Assembly: GCA_964499365.1 (NCBI GenBank)
Contig: CAZCKU010000009.1
Coordinates: 115,389-179,388 of the forward strand
Source of the DNA: PALSA-1316 sp964499365
Lineage (GTDB): Bacteria; Nitrospirota; Thermodesulfovibrionia; Thermodesulfovibrionales; UBA6898
Length of the DNA: 64,000 nucleotides
Direction: 5' to 3'
Positions 50,431 to 59,364 of the stretch are shown here, in pieces (the first letter of the stretch is position 1; each line of letters opens with the position of its first letter). The notes under the pieces were generated by a model, which ran no database searches, was not told the DNA's origin, and saw only the letters and a program-made list of their open reading frames with translations. Made by a program: the position numbers and the translations under genes.

Positions 50431-52473
50431 TTATTCTTTCCTGATGCCTGTTTCGATCGTCTCTATTTTCTTCTCTGCCTTCTTCTCATTCAGGATGATC
50501 CGCTCCCTGATGCCCTTAACCTTTTCCTTGGATTCGCGCGTCAGTTCATCGGCCTCCTCGTAATTGCTGATGACATGCGGGGTCACCATCACGATCAGCT
50601 CTTTTCTCGACAGCGAGTCGGTTGTCGAACCGAAGAGATAGCCGACAAGGGGCAGGTCGCTCAGAAACGGCAGCCCGGACCGCACTGTGTCCTTCCGCTC
50701 CGTGATAATACCGCCAAGCACAAGGGTATGACCGTCCTGCACAATCGCGGTTGTCGTCGCCTTCCTCGTCCTGAACCCCTGGTAGTCCTGGCCGCCGATC
50801 GGCACCTTCGACCCGATCTCGCTCGCCTCCTGCGAGATCTTCAGCGTCACCTGCTTCTTGTCATTGATATGCGGCGTTACCGTCAGGATCGTCCCTGCCG
50901 ACTTGAACTGGACCTGCGATGTCGCCGTCACCGTCGTGCTGGCGCCGGCTGTCGGCTGCGTGATCGAGGTGGCAACCGGGACTTCATCCGCAATCTCGAT
51001 CTTCGCCTCCTTGTTGTCGAGGGCCAGCACATGGGGGCTGGCAAGCACATTGAGCTTTCCGGTCGAGGCCGCAGCAGTCAGCAGGACATCGAACTTCCTG
51101 GGGGCAATAATGGCCGCGAAGACATTGGCCGGATGGGACAGGACTGCGCTTGATGCGGCAGCAGCAGCCGCGGTCGCAGCTGTCGAAGCCGCATTTGAGG
51201 CCACTGACCCCGGCAGAGTAAACATGCCCAGCGAGGTATCATACTGGAGGCTGCCGGCATTGCCTGCCGTGCTGAAACCGCCGATGACATCAAAGTCATA
51301 ATCCCTGTTCTTGGTCTGGACGCTCTTTTTCATGAGCCACTCGATGCCGAACTGTGTTTCACTGTCAAGGGTTATCTCGGCGATCAGGACCTCTATCAGG
51401 ACCTGCTTCGGCTGCACATCGAGCTTCTTGATCGTCTCCAGGAGCGACAGGTAGGCCCGCGGCGTCGCCTTGATGATAATGGCGTTGATGTCGTCATAGG
51501 CCTCGATCAGGACCTCGCCCTCGATATCCCCGGCAAGCCCCTCCTGCACCGTTGCCGACGCAGCCGGCTGCGGTCTCGCAGTCCTCTGGGCTGCTGCGGC
51601 AGGCTGCTGGGCCGCGGACGGCACAGGGGAAGGAGAAACCGACTTCACCGGTGACGTCGCGCCGGTCTTCTTCGCGGTATAGACATTCTTGAGTATGTCG
51701 GCCAGCTTCTTGGCCTCGGCGTTCTCGACGTTATACACAAAGGTCCTGACCGCGTCGCGGTCGCTTGCGGGGATATCGATCGCCTCAAGCAGTTTCAGGA
51801 ATTTCGCAATGCCGGAGGGCTGGGCAGTGACAATCAGCATATTCGACGGTTCGTACACCACGATGTCTGTACCGCGCGGCATCAGGTTGCGCACGATATT
51901 GGCAACGTCATTCGCCTTCACATATTCCAGCGGGATCTGCTGCGTAACGAAACCCGCATCCTTTGTCGCCACCGGCGCCTTCCCGGACTCGACAGGGACC
52001 GGCTGCTGTTTGGCCTGATCGATCGGTACGATCCGGTAGAAGCTCCCGTATTTCACCGCCGTAAAGCCGTTGAACTCAAGGATCGTCTGAAACGTCGTAA
52101 ACAGTTCGCTGATCGGGATCTTGTTGTGGGACTGGATGGTGATCTTGCCTGCCACCCCGGGTGCGACAATATAGTTGATCTTCAGCATCTCACCGATCGT
52201 CGAGATCACGGTTTCGATATCCGCGTTCTCGAAGTTCAGCATGATATACTGTTCTTCGGCCTTCTTCACCGGGGAGAGCGGCTCAGCCTTTTTTGGCGCG
52301 GTCTTCTCCTGCGCCGGAGGAAGGTCCGGCAGTTTCAACTCTTCAGGGGCAAGCGCCTGAGTCACCTCATCAGTCAGGATCGTCTGCTTTTTTGCACACC
52401 CGGCCATAAAGGCTCCCATGAGCACCAGCATGAGAACTGCCCTGAACGCGCAGGCAAACGGGATGCGCCTCAT
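50431..52473 (-). CDS. gspD: Type II secretion secretin
   Basis: A 680-residue outer-membrane secretin, probably a lipoprotein (LMGAFMAGCAKK lipobox). N-terminal N-domains (~70-280; INYIVAPGVAGKITIQSHNKIP; NLMPRGTDIVVYEPSNMLI) precede a low-complexity Gln/Ala/Pro linker (~285-325). The C-terminal secretin channel has VLIEVLIAEITLD, VLASPHVLALDNKEAKIEIADEVP and a final GLPFLSDLPLVGYLFGS. It would form the outer-membrane pore of the T2SS/pilus assembly system encoded upstream. Overlaps the GspC-like gene by four bases. Confidence 0.93.
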   Translation of the reverse strand: MRRIPFACAFRAVLMLVLMGAFMAGCAKKQTILTDEVTQALAPEELKLPDLPPAQEKTAPKKAEPLSPVKKAEEQYIMLNFENADIETVISTIGEMLKINYIVAPGVAGKITIQSHNKIPISELFTTFQTILEFNGFTAVKYGSFYRIVPIDQAKQQPVPVESGKAPVATKDAGFVTQQIPLEYVKANDVANIVRNLMPRGTDIVVYEPSNMLIVTAQPSGIAKFLKLLEAIDIPASDRDAVRTFVYNVENAEAKKLADILKNVYTAKKTGATSPVKSVSPSPVPSAAQQPAAAAQRTARPQPAASATVQEGLAGDIEGEVLIEAYDDINAIIIKATPRAYLSLLETIKKLDVQPKQVLIEVLIAEITLDSETQFGIEWLMKKSVQTKNRDYDFDVIGGFSTAGNAGSLQYDTSLGMFTLPGSVASNAASTAATAAAAAASSAVLSHPANVFAAIIAPRKFDVLLTAAASTGKLNVLASPHVLALDNKEAKIEIADEVPVATSITQPTAGASTTVTATSQVQFKSAGTILTVTPHINDKKQVTLKISQEASEIGSKVPIGGQDYQGFRTRKATTTAIVQDGHTLVLGGIITERKDTVRSGLPFLSDLPLVGYLFGSTTDSLSRKELIVMVTPHVISNYEEADELTRESKEKVKGIRERIILNEKKAEKKIETIETGIRKE

Positions 52474-52985
52474 CGTGCCGCCTTCGGATTATCGATCGTC
52501 TTTATCTTGTCCAGGCTCAGGTTCATAGTTTCGTTGTTCCATTTTAACACAGCCTTCCTGCCTGATATATCAATTAATTCAATATTTTCGGTTTTATCGC
52601 CCTTTCTCATCGGGACAGGCTTCCCCTTATCGACCTCGATATACGCCACATACTCACCAAACGAATCCAGGATGACCCCCTTCAACTGTATCTCGGGCCG
52701 CTTCGGGGGTTCCACCGGGATGAGGGGACCCGTTGCAACCGGCTTCGGCTCACGGTACGTCCTGGAGGGGCTGAAAAGATTGCGCTCATGGATATCGGCC
52801 GTCCACCCCGGCCTGAACGCAACGGGGGCGGATGCCTGTCCCGCAGCAGCCCCGGGTTTCTGTTTCACCTTTGCAGCGGAAAACTCTGCATAGGGGTCAT
52901 GCCGCAGGCCGCGGGAATAAAAACTCCATACCGAAAACAGCAGGAGGAGGACGGCTATGCCTGCAATGCATCCCCGGCGTATCAT
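52470..52985 (-). CDS. GspC/PilP-like inner-membrane protein
   Basis: A 171-residue bitopic protein: one N-terminal helix (GCIAGIAVLLLLFSVWSFY), a Pro/Ala-rich periplasmic linker, and an HR-type beta domain (LKGVILDSFGEYVAYIEVDKGKPVPMRKGD...) like GspC/PilP. It would couple the inner-membrane platform to the secretin N-domains. Assigned partly by its position between gspM and gspD. Confidence 0.7.
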   Translation of the reverse strand: MIRRGCIAGIAVLLLLFSVWSFYSRGLRHDPYAEFSAAKVKQKPGAAAGQASAPVAFRPGWTADIHERNLFSPSRTYREPKPVATGPLIPVEPPKRPEIQLKGVILDSFGEYVAYIEVDKGKPVPMRKGDKTENIELIDISGRKAVLKWNNETMNLSLDKIKTIDNPKAAR

Positions 52986-53512
52986 ATTTTCACGATCCCT
53001 GAAACCTGCATCTTGAACTTCAGTTCCCGCGGATTCTGCATGTTCGTGATGCCCATCGTCAGCTTGTCGACCTTTATCAGCAGTGCCCCCGACTCCACGG
53101 CCCGCAGAAAATCGCTCACCTGCTTTATCGTCCCGTTACCCTCAAAATACAGGGGTACGGACTGATAGTTGCCGAGTTTCTCCGCCGGCAGCGACCGCGT
53201 GGTCAGAATACGGAGTCCCGCCTTCCCCGCGATCTCCGATACCGCATCCTGAAGCCTGACCGAGGCCAGGAATTCGGTCTTCTCGCTCATCATCCTCTTT
53301 TCAAGCTTTTGTATCGTCTCGGCAGCCGCAGCAACATCCTTTTCAGGCACCGCCGTGCCGGCAATAAACTGCTCATCCTTGTTCAGCCCTCCGGCGGCAA
53401 CCGAGAGTTCCTCCCGCAGCGCCTCGGCCCTCGGCATCAGGAAGTACCGGTCAAAGGCGACGATCGTAACCGCAAGGGCGAGCCCCAGCATGACATAGCG
53501 TCTATTGATCAC
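52982..53512 (-). CDS. GspM/PilO-like protein
   Basis: A 176-residue bitopic protein with an N-terminal transmembrane helix (RYVMLGLALAVTIVAFDRYFL), a coiled coil (~35-85) and a ferredoxin-like C-terminal domain (LQDAVSEIAGKAGLRILTTRSLP). This is the PilO/GspM architecture; it binds GspL/PilN in the inner-membrane platform. Overlaps the GspL-like gene by 11 bases. Confidence 0.72.
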   Translation of the reverse strand: MINRRYVMLGLALAVTIVAFDRYFLMPRAEALREELSVAAGGLNKDEQFIAGTAVPEKDVAAAAETIQKLEKRMMSEKTEFLASVRLQDAVSEIAGKAGLRILTTRSLPAEKLGNYQSVPLYFEGNGTIKQVSDFLRAVESGALLIKVDKLTMGITNMQNPRELKFKMQVSGIVKI

Positions 53513-54785
53513 CGGCCACCACCTCCATCTTCAGGGCAAAGCGTTCTTCGCCGTCCTTGGTCAGGATCGGTGCGGTATACGAGACATTCCTGAACGCATG
53601 CGACTTCTCAAGCGCCATAATCAGCGCTGCTGTCCTGTTCGTAAAGCCTTCGATCTCAACGGCACCCTTGTCATCCACCGTCAGGTTTATCAGCCAGGCC
53701 TCCTTCGGCAATACCGCGCTCAGGCTGCTGACGACCCGCGCAGCCATGGTGCTTCTGCCCTGAAAATCCGACAGGGCAACATGGTCGCCGCTCAACAGGT
53801 CAAGCTTCTTCTTCGCCTCGAGCATGCCTGATGCCCTGCTCCGGATGGCTGCTCTCCTCTCCCGGACGTCCTTTAAGGCAGTATAGTCCTTATAAAAAAT
53901 CAGAAGCCCGGTGAGGAGATAGACTATCAGGGCGCACGAGGCCAGGCCAGCCACCGCCTGAGGATAGTAGTTCATCATCCTGTCGGGCCCTTCCGCAGCC
54001 AGAAGGTTCAGGTCAAAGCGGCTCGCCTTTGCAGCCGAGGCAGCCAGAAGGTGCGGTATCCGCAGATGGACCTTTGTGAGGGCAAATCTGCCCCCCAGGA
54101 AGGAATCATCGCTCCCGGAAAAAAAGATCCTGCCGGGATACTGCGCGGTCAGCCTCTCGACGGTCGGGATGAGTTCGGCCTCCCGGGAATAGGACTTCAG
54201 GAAAACAGGGACCGCGCGGCTGAGGGCCGCGATCTCGACGGCATCCTCTGAGACATTGACAAAGAGGCCGTCGAGCTGTTTTTCGCCGTATACCCCGGCC
54301 AGTCCCTTCAGCGCAGAGAGAAATGCCGGACGGACGGCGATAATATCCAGCCCCGCATCCTTCGCCAGGAGTGCGAGTTCATCAACCGGCTCTTTCCTGA
54401 GCGCAAAGACCGCAACCTGTGTCCTCCCCTGCCCGCCCTGCCTCGCCATGAAATCAAAATAGTACTCCTCGACCGGCAGCGGCAGATATTTCTCGAGCTC
54501 GAAGAGCAGGGCATTGCGCATATCTGCCCGTCCCATCGACGGCATGTCGATCAGCTGATGCGAAAAACCCTGCAGAGGGAGGCCGATAACCAGTCCCCCC
54601 GGCCCGCCCCCCGTTTCCCTGTTCCAGCCGCGAAAGACATTGGCAATCGCCTCGTTCCGCTCTGTCCGTTCGACCGGCAGCGGAACATCCTCCTGCCTGA
54701 CCGGTTTCATGGTCCTGAACCGCAGGTCGGCGATACAACCGCCAAGGCTGTTCTGCCTGAGGTTAACTCCTGCTATTCTCCGCAT
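53502..54785 (-). CDS. GspL-like (PilM/PilN-type fused) protein
   Basis: A 427-residue protein. The cytoplasmic N-terminal ~250 residues resemble an actin-like ATPase (PilM/GspL; GLVIGLPLQGFSHQLIDMPSM; PLPVEEYYFDFMARQ). A single transmembrane helix (~279-300; AGLASCALIVYLLTGLLIFY) and a PilN-like periplasmic ferredoxin domain with a coiled coil follow. It recruits the GspE ATPase to the membrane. The combined domains are normally split in type IV pilus systems (pilM, pilN) but fused in T2SS GspL. Confidence 0.78.
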   Translation of the reverse strand: MRRIAGVNLRQNSLGGCIADLRFRTMKPVRQEDVPLPVERTERNEAIANVFRGWNRETGGGPGGLVIGLPLQGFSHQLIDMPSMGRADMRNALLFELEKYLPLPVEEYYFDFMARQGGQGRTQVAVFALRKEPVDELALLAKDAGLDIIAVRPAFLSALKGLAGVYGEKQLDGLFVNVSEDAVEIAALSRAVPVFLKSYSREAELIPTVERLTAQYPGRIFFSGSDDSFLGGRFALTKVHLRIPHLLAASAAKASRFDLNLLAAEGPDRMMNYYPQAVAGLASCALIVYLLTGLLIFYKDYTALKDVRERRAAIRSRASGMLEAKKKLDLLSGDHVALSDFQGRSTMAARVVSSLSAVLPKEAWLINLTVDDKGAVEIEGFTNRTAALIMALEKSHAFRNVSYTAPILTKDGEERFALKMEVVAGDQ

Positions 54786-55743
54786 ATTCTCTCCAATATA
54801 AGGTTCGGACCCTGAAGCCCTTGCCGGCAGGCTGACGATTCACAACGGCCACAATCCTGGACAGCAGGGGGCTCTTCCCCGACCTGCCTGAAACCTCTAT
54901 CCTCAGGTTGCTGGAGACCATGCTGTGAAAGCCCCTGGCGGCAAACTCCTGCGGCACGACCGCGAAGCCCCCTGTTTCCCTGTTGCGCTGTTTGAGGATG
55001 GCCTCGATCTCGTAGCGGTTAAGTCCCATATAGGACATATAATCACCCGATACGGTATTGATATTCAGTGCGCCGGTGCCGAAGGTCGTGATCAGCGGGA
55101 GGATCGGCTTTATGTCTTTGCCGCCGTAGAGATACTCAGGCTTTATCCCCTTGACGAGCAGCAGTTCCTCCGGCACGTCAAACGGGCCATGCTTCGCCTT
55201 GTACGGCTCTGGCAGTCCCTCGTAATAGCTGTCGTCCGCGCCGGACAGCCGGTGGCCCGCCCGCGACGGGTCTTTCCAGTCAAGGATCGAATCCACCACC
55301 TCGTCGATACGGTCTTCGGGAAGACCGGCATGGGTAAAAAGACTCTTCAGGCTCTGTTCAGTTGCATGGTTGATGTTGAGCTTTGAATCCTCATCCGTGA
55401 TCTGTATGTCGATCTCACCCTCAGGGGTGGTCCGCTTCCCGGTCACGGTCGGCATCTCTCTGTCGACACGATAGTTTCCGGCAGTATCCGTGTAGTCATT
55501 GGCGGGTTCCGGGTCGGACATCAGGTAATGGAGCGCCTCGTTATAGCCTGACAGGGCCATATAACGGGCAATCGTCTCTTCCTTCAGGTTCCTGGTGCTG
55601 GCTGTATTCCACCGCGTGGAGCTCAGGTGGTTCAGGGCAAGTATGCTCAGCAGCACCAGCACCCACAGCACCAGCATCAGGGCTATGCCTTTTTCGTTCC
55701 GCAGCCTCTCCCCCGCTGCCCCCTCCCGTGACGCTGTCTTCAC
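54763..55743 (-). CDS. gspK: Type II secretion minor pseudopilin GspK
   Basis: A 326-residue pseudopilin. The leader-type prepilin region GIALMLVLWVLVLLSILALN (with NEKG before the helix) is typical of GspK. A large alpha domain follows with the helix-hairpin-helix-like SKLNINHATEQSLKSLFTHA and FDVPEELLLVKGIKPEYLYGG. It caps the pseudopilus. It overlaps gspE and the GspL-like gene, confirming a T2SS rather than a type IV pilus operon. Other pseudopilins (G, H, I, J) and GspF are not in the window. Confidence 0.88.
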   Translation of the reverse strand: MKTASREGAAGERLRNEKGIALMLVLWVLVLLSILALNHLSSTRWNTASTRNLKEETIARYMALSGYNEALHYLMSDPEPANDYTDTAGNYRVDREMPTVTGKRTTPEGEIDIQITDEDSKLNINHATEQSLKSLFTHAGLPEDRIDEVVDSILDWKDPSRAGHRLSGADDSYYEGLPEPYKAKHGPFDVPEELLLVKGIKPEYLYGGKDIKPILPLITTFGTGALNINTVSGDYMSYMGLNRYEIEAILKQRNRETGGFAVVPQEFAARGFHSMVSSNLRIEVSGRSGKSPLLSRIVAVVNRQPAGKGFRVRTLYWREYAENSRS

Positions 55744-57416
55744 AGCTCCACCTGGGTCACCCGTAATACCTCGTCGATCGTGGTGACGCCGCGGATGACC
55801 TTCTGGATGCCGTCTTCCCTGAGCGTCCGCATCCCCAGCGCTATCGCCCTGTCCTTGATCTCCTTCACCGTGGCCCGCTGCATGATCAGACTCCGTATGT
55901 CATCCTCGACCGGCAGCATCTCGAATATCCCGATGCGCCCGCGGTAGCCCGTCCCTGCACAGTGTTCGCACCCTCTCCCGTGCCAGATCCTGTCGATCCG
56001 CTCGTCCAGCTTCCTGACCGCATCCCCGGTTGCGGGCCTGCTCTCGGCGCAGTGCTCGCAGATCCGTCTGACGAGCCTCTGGGCGATAACGCCGATCAGG
56101 GTTGATGCGACCAGATAGTTTTCGATCCCCATATCCATGAGGCGCGTCACGGCGCCGGGGGCATCGTTCGTATGGAGGGTGCTGTAGAGCAGGTGGCCGG
56201 TGAGCGCCGCATGGATCGCGATCCCGGCCGTCTCCATGTCCCTGATCTCGCCGACCATGATCACGTCAGGGTCCTGCCGGACGATATGCCGCAGACCGCC
56301 GGCAAACGTCAGCCCGATCTTCGGCCGCACCTGGATCTGGTTGATGCCGGGCATCAGGTACTCGACCGGCTCTTCGATCGTAATGATCTTCTTCTCGGGC
56401 GTGTTGATCTTGTCGAGAGAGGCATAGAGGGTTGTCGATTTGCCGCTTCCGGTCGGACCCGTGATCAGGATCATGCCATAGGGTCTCTTGATCATCTGCT
56501 CGTAGAGGTCCAGGATCACGCGGTCAAAGCCAAGCTCCTCCAGTGTGACAAAAGAGGAGCCCTTGTCCAGCAGCCTCATGACCACGCTCTCGCCGTGGAT
56601 TGTCGGAAGGGTCGAGACCCGGATGTCGATTTCCTTGCCGGAGAAGGAGGCCTTGATCCTTCCGTCCTGGGGAAGCCGCCGCTCCGCAATATTCATCTGC
56701 GCAAGCAGTTTTATCCTCGACGATATGGCTGAGTAGGTCCTCATCGGAAGGACCTCTTTCTCGTACAATACGCCGTCGATCCGGTACCGGGCCCTGACCG
56801 TCTGTTCGCCCGGTTCGATATGGATATCGCTGGCCCGGTCCTTCACCGCATTTTCGATAATCATGTTGACCAGCTGGATGATACCCTTTTCCTGCGCAAG
56901 GTCCTTCAGGTGGCTGATCTCACCGGTGACCGCGGGACCGGCGGCCTCGTCTTCGGCAGCGTCCTCGATCAGCCGCTGCATGACGGCGTTCCTCGAGCCC
57001 CGCTGCAGCTGCAGACGGCCGAGGATATCGGCCTTCCTGGCAAGGAGCAGCCTGACGTCATATCCAAAGGAGGACCTGATGGCATCAACCCCTTCGGCAT
57101 GCGTCGGGTCTGCAATCGCAACCGTGAGGAGGTTTTCCTGGAGGGTAAGCGGGAGGATGAGGTTGTTTTCGAGAAAGCTGAACGAAATCTTCTCCAGGGG
57201 GACCTCTTCCGAGAAGTCCCCGAGGTCGGCAACAGGCAGCTGAAACTGGATCGAGAGGGCCTCGAGCACCCGGTCCTCGGAAATCCCGTGCTCAGTGGCG
57301 ATCTCGCCGAACCGCCGCCGCCCTCCCTCTGCGCGCTGAATCTCCATTATCCTGCTGAACTCCGCAGGGGTCATGACCCCTATCTCAAGCAGCAGTTCCC
57401 CGATCTTCTTATGCAT
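55740..57416 (-). CDS. gspE: Type II secretion ATPase GspE
   Basis: A 558-residue secretion ATPase. Two MshEN-like N-terminal domains (~1-150) precede the RecA-like motor with Walker A GPTGSGKSTTL (320-330), Asp box IEEPVEYLMPGINQIQV, Walker B and His box HAALTGHLLYSTLHTNDA, and a zinc-binding tetracysteine (CEHCAES, then CEHCAGTGYRG). It drives pseudopilus assembly from the cytoplasm. Leads the gspE-K-L-M-C-D operon; GGAGAGG precedes the ATG. Confidence 0.93.
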   Translation of the reverse strand: MHKKIGELLLEIGVMTPAEFSRIMEIQRAEGGRRRFGEIATEHGISEDRVLEALSIQFQLPVADLGDFSEEVPLEKISFSFLENNLILPLTLQENLLTVAIADPTHAEGVDAIRSSFGYDVRLLLARKADILGRLQLQRGSRNAVMQRLIEDAAEDEAAGPAVTGEISHLKDLAQEKGIIQLVNMIIENAVKDRASDIHIEPGEQTVRARYRIDGVLYEKEVLPMRTYSAISSRIKLLAQMNIAERRLPQDGRIKASFSGKEIDIRVSTLPTIHGESVVMRLLDKGSSFVTLEELGFDRVILDLYEQMIKRPYGMILITGPTGSGKSTTLYASLDKINTPEKKIITIEEPVEYLMPGINQIQVRPKIGLTFAGGLRHIVRQDPDVIMVGEIRDMETAGIAIHAALTGHLLYSTLHTNDAPGAVTRLMDMGIENYLVASTLIGVIAQRLVRRICEHCAESRPATGDAVRKLDERIDRIWHGRGCEHCAGTGYRGRIGIFEMLPVEDDIRSLIMQRATVKEIKDRAIALGMRTLREDGIQKVIRGVTTIDEVLRVTQVEL

Positions 57417-57461
57417 AATCGCCTCTCCGGCGCCCCGGCGCCAGACTGCCGTCCGCGCCGA

Positions 57462-58559
57462 TCAATTGATGTACTCTTTCCGAGCCATGTTACCGAGGGA
57501 CGTCAGGATTTCATAGGGAATGGTATCCGCCCGTGCGGCCAGTTCACGGGCACAGATCGTCTCCGTACCCTGCTGCCCCAGAATGACCACGTCATCCCCT
57601 GCGGTGACGCCCGGCACATCGGTCACGTCGATCATGGTCAGATCCATGCAGACACGGCCGGCTACCGGTGCGCGCCTGCCGCGCACCAGCATCACGCCAT
57701 TGTTCGAAAAACGGCGGCTGAAGCCGTCCGCATAGCCAATCGGCACAACGGCGATCGTACTGGGACGTTTCGTCACAAAGGTCCTGGCATACCCCACCGG
57801 GGTGCCTGCAGCCAGAGCTCGCACCGCAAGCACCTTCGTCCTGACTGTCATCAGCGGTCTGAGGCCGAACTGCTTTTCGACCGGCGAATATCCGTAGAGC
57901 AGCAGACCGGGTCTGACGGCATCGAGGCCCTCATGGCTCTGCGTGAGGGCAGCAGCGCTGTTCGCCATATGGCAGACCACGGTACTGCCGAGCCGGTCCG
58001 CAAGTTCCTGCCTGATCGTCCGGAACAGCCCTGTCTGCCGTTCAGCATATGACCGGTCAGCCAGGTCAGCCTCGGAATAATGGCTCATCAGGCCGACAAC
58101 CTCGAGACCCTCCAGGCCGACAATCCAACGGGCATCCGCAACAGCTTCATCGGCCCTGAGACCGACCCTGCCCATGCCGGTGTCTATCTTGAGGTGGACC
58201 TGCAGACGACAGCCCCTGCGGACCGCCTCGCCTGAAAACCGCTCCGCCGACAGGCGGTCCTGAAGAACCGGGGTCAGACCGAAGGCAAAATAGTCATCCA
58301 TATCGTCGCGGTCGAAGAGGACCAGGACCGGAGCGCAGATGCCGGCCTCCCTGAGTTTCCTTGCCTCGCCGGTGAAGGCCACGGCAAGCATCCGGACGCC
58401 CTCATCCAAAAGCCGCTGCGCAACCGGCAGGGCGCCATGACCATAGGCATCCGCTTTGACAACGGCAATAACCTGCTGTTCGCGGGTAATAGTTCTGAGG
58501 ATAGAAAGATTGTGCTGCAGAGCGGATAGATCAATTTCTGCTACGGGGCCCCTGTTCAC
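57462..58559 (-). CDS. alr: Alanine racemase
   Basis: A 365-residue PLP enzyme making D-alanine for peptidoglycan. Catalytic Lys35 lies in VVKADAYGHGA; the second-base Tyr and active-site segment are in VPIGYADGFSRRF. The C-terminal beta domain carries MDLTMIDVTDVPGV. Start is GTG 58559, two bases after the tatA stop, so it is probably translated in the same transcript. Only 45 bases separate it from gspE. Confidence 0.95.
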   Translation of the reverse strand: MNRGPVAEIDLSALQHNLSILRTITREQQVIAVVKADAYGHGALPVAQRLLDEGVRMLAVAFTGEARKLREAGICAPVLVLFDRDDMDDYFAFGLTPVLQDRLSAERFSGEAVRRGCRLQVHLKIDTGMGRVGLRADEAVADARWIVGLEGLEVVGLMSHYSEADLADRSYAERQTGLFRTIRQELADRLGSTVVCHMANSAAALTQSHEGLDAVRPGLLLYGYSPVEKQFGLRPLMTVRTKVLAVRALAAGTPVGYARTFVTKRPSTIAVVPIGYADGFSRRFSNNGVMLVRGRRAPVAGRVCMDLTMIDVTDVPGVTAGDDVVILGQQGTETICARELAARADTIPYEILTSLGNMARKEYIN

Positions 58560-58560
58560 C

Positions 58561-58770
58561 TTAGGCCTTTTCGTCGCCTCCCCTGGGCTCTTCCTTCGTT
58601 ACCCCTTTTTTCGGAGTGACGTCGATTTCATCAGGCTCGCTCGTGGCCTTCTTGAAATTCTTGATCGCCTGGCCGATCCCCTTGCCGACCTCGGGCAGTT
58701 TGTTCGCACCGAACAGGACCATGACAATAACCAGTATGATGAGCAGTTCAGGCATTCCTAATCCAAACAT
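58561..58770 (-). CDS. tatA: Twin-arginine translocase subunit TatA
   Basis: A 69-residue Tat subunit: short N-terminal helix (MPELLIILVIVMVLFGANKLP), amphipathic helix (VGKGIGQAIKNFKKATSE) and a charged tail. It would form the Tat export pore with TatC, which is not in this window. ATG 58770 has a strong AAAGGAGGT Shine-Dalgarno. It is upstream of alr on the same strand. Confidence 0.93.
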   Translation of the reverse strand: MFGLGMPELLIILVIVMVLFGANKLPEVGKGIGQAIKNFKKATSEPDEIDVTPKKGVTKEEPRGGDEKA

Positions 58771-58913
58771 GACCTACCTCCTTTGATGGTAAAACGCCTC
58801 ATGCAGGGCACCGTGTCTGCCGTATCCCCGCACTGTCAATATTTATCTATTAGTTTATTCAATATGAGCATTCAATAACAAGCTAAAACGTATCGGTCTA
58901 AAAGAATTTTCTC

Positions 58914-58943
58914 TTGCTCAAACACCTGCTGTTCTGGTATAAA
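58914..58943 (+). promoter_or_regulatory. Promoter of the candidate 6S RNA
   Basis: TTGCTC (58914-58919), 18-base spacer, and TATAAA (58938-58943). Transcription is predicted to start near 58951, about 23 bases before the folded RNA. Confidence 0.5.
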
Positions 58944-58973
58944 TATAGTAACGAATAAATCGGTACGTAAAGT

Positions 58974-59153
58974 ACCTGCCCTGTAGGTGATATGTGAAAA
59001 AGTTGATCCGGCAAATTAGATCTTTTGGGAGCCAGTGTGAGCTGCTGGTGTGCATGTTGCTCTCGTGGCAAAAGCCTGAAGGCATCTCTATGGCACCCAC
59101 CTATACCTTAATAGGCGGATCTGATTCTTCACATACACGGCAGGGCGGGGCCT
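58974..59153 (+). ncRNA. ssrS: Candidate 6S RNA
   Basis: About 180 bases, the usual 6S length. A long imperfect closing stem pairs CCCTG...TATGTGAA (58978-58997) with TTCACATA...CAGGG (59128-59145), continuing through GATCCG/CGGATC. The apical arm contains GCCA/TGGC and GAGC/GCTC. A 3'-side block AAAAGCCTGAAGGC, then CACCCACCT and a small hairpin CCTAT/ATAGG, closely recalls the E. coli 6S 3' bubble (GAAGCCTTAAAACTG, CACATTCACCTTGAACC hairpin). rarA follows, a linkage known for 6S in several bacteria. Identified by eye, not by a covariance model. Confidence 0.68.
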
Positions 59154-59248
59154 TAACATCATTTTTCATCACTTTATTACAGCTGGCATCTATGGGTTCA
59201 GTCCTTTTGGAAGAGAAAATCGCCGTCTACAAAGAAAAAAGTGCAAGC

Positions 59249-59271
59249 AGGCCTGCAGGTGCAGGCCTTTT
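59249..59271 (+). terminator. Rho-independent terminator downstream of the candidate 6S RNA
   Basis: The perfect stem AGGCCTGC (59249-59256) and GCAGGCCT (59261-59268) with an AGGT loop is followed by a short TTT. It lies about 95 bases beyond the folded RNA. Confidence 0.65.
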
Positions 59272-59339
59272 CATACATCCGTATCAACCTTTATTGTACA
59301 TTTTTCGAGATTTCTCTCGTCCAAAAGTCCTGTCCATAG

Positions 59340-59361
59340 AATAGTCCGGCCCGGGACTATT
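59340..59361. repeat. Perfect 8-base inverted repeat just before rarA
   Basis: AATAGTCC and GGACTATT flank GGCCCG. The element ends three bases before the TTG start of rarA and could be a regulator site or mRNA hairpin. Confidence 0.5.
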
Positions 59362-59364
59362 TGA

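Larger units (their letters stand above)
58771..59364. other. 594-base non-coding region between tatA and rarA
   Basis: It contains the candidate 6S RNA with its promoter, a terminator at 59249-59271 and an inverted repeat before rarA. I see no protein-coding gene. The tatA promoter must lie in the left ~200 bases, but I cannot place it. 59154-59248 shows nothing I can interpret. Confidence 0.65.

Noticed and set aside
58994..59344. A 116-codon plus-strand open frame before rarA
   Set aside because: It starts inside the candidate 6S RNA, has no ribosome-binding site, and its residues show no domain-like pattern.
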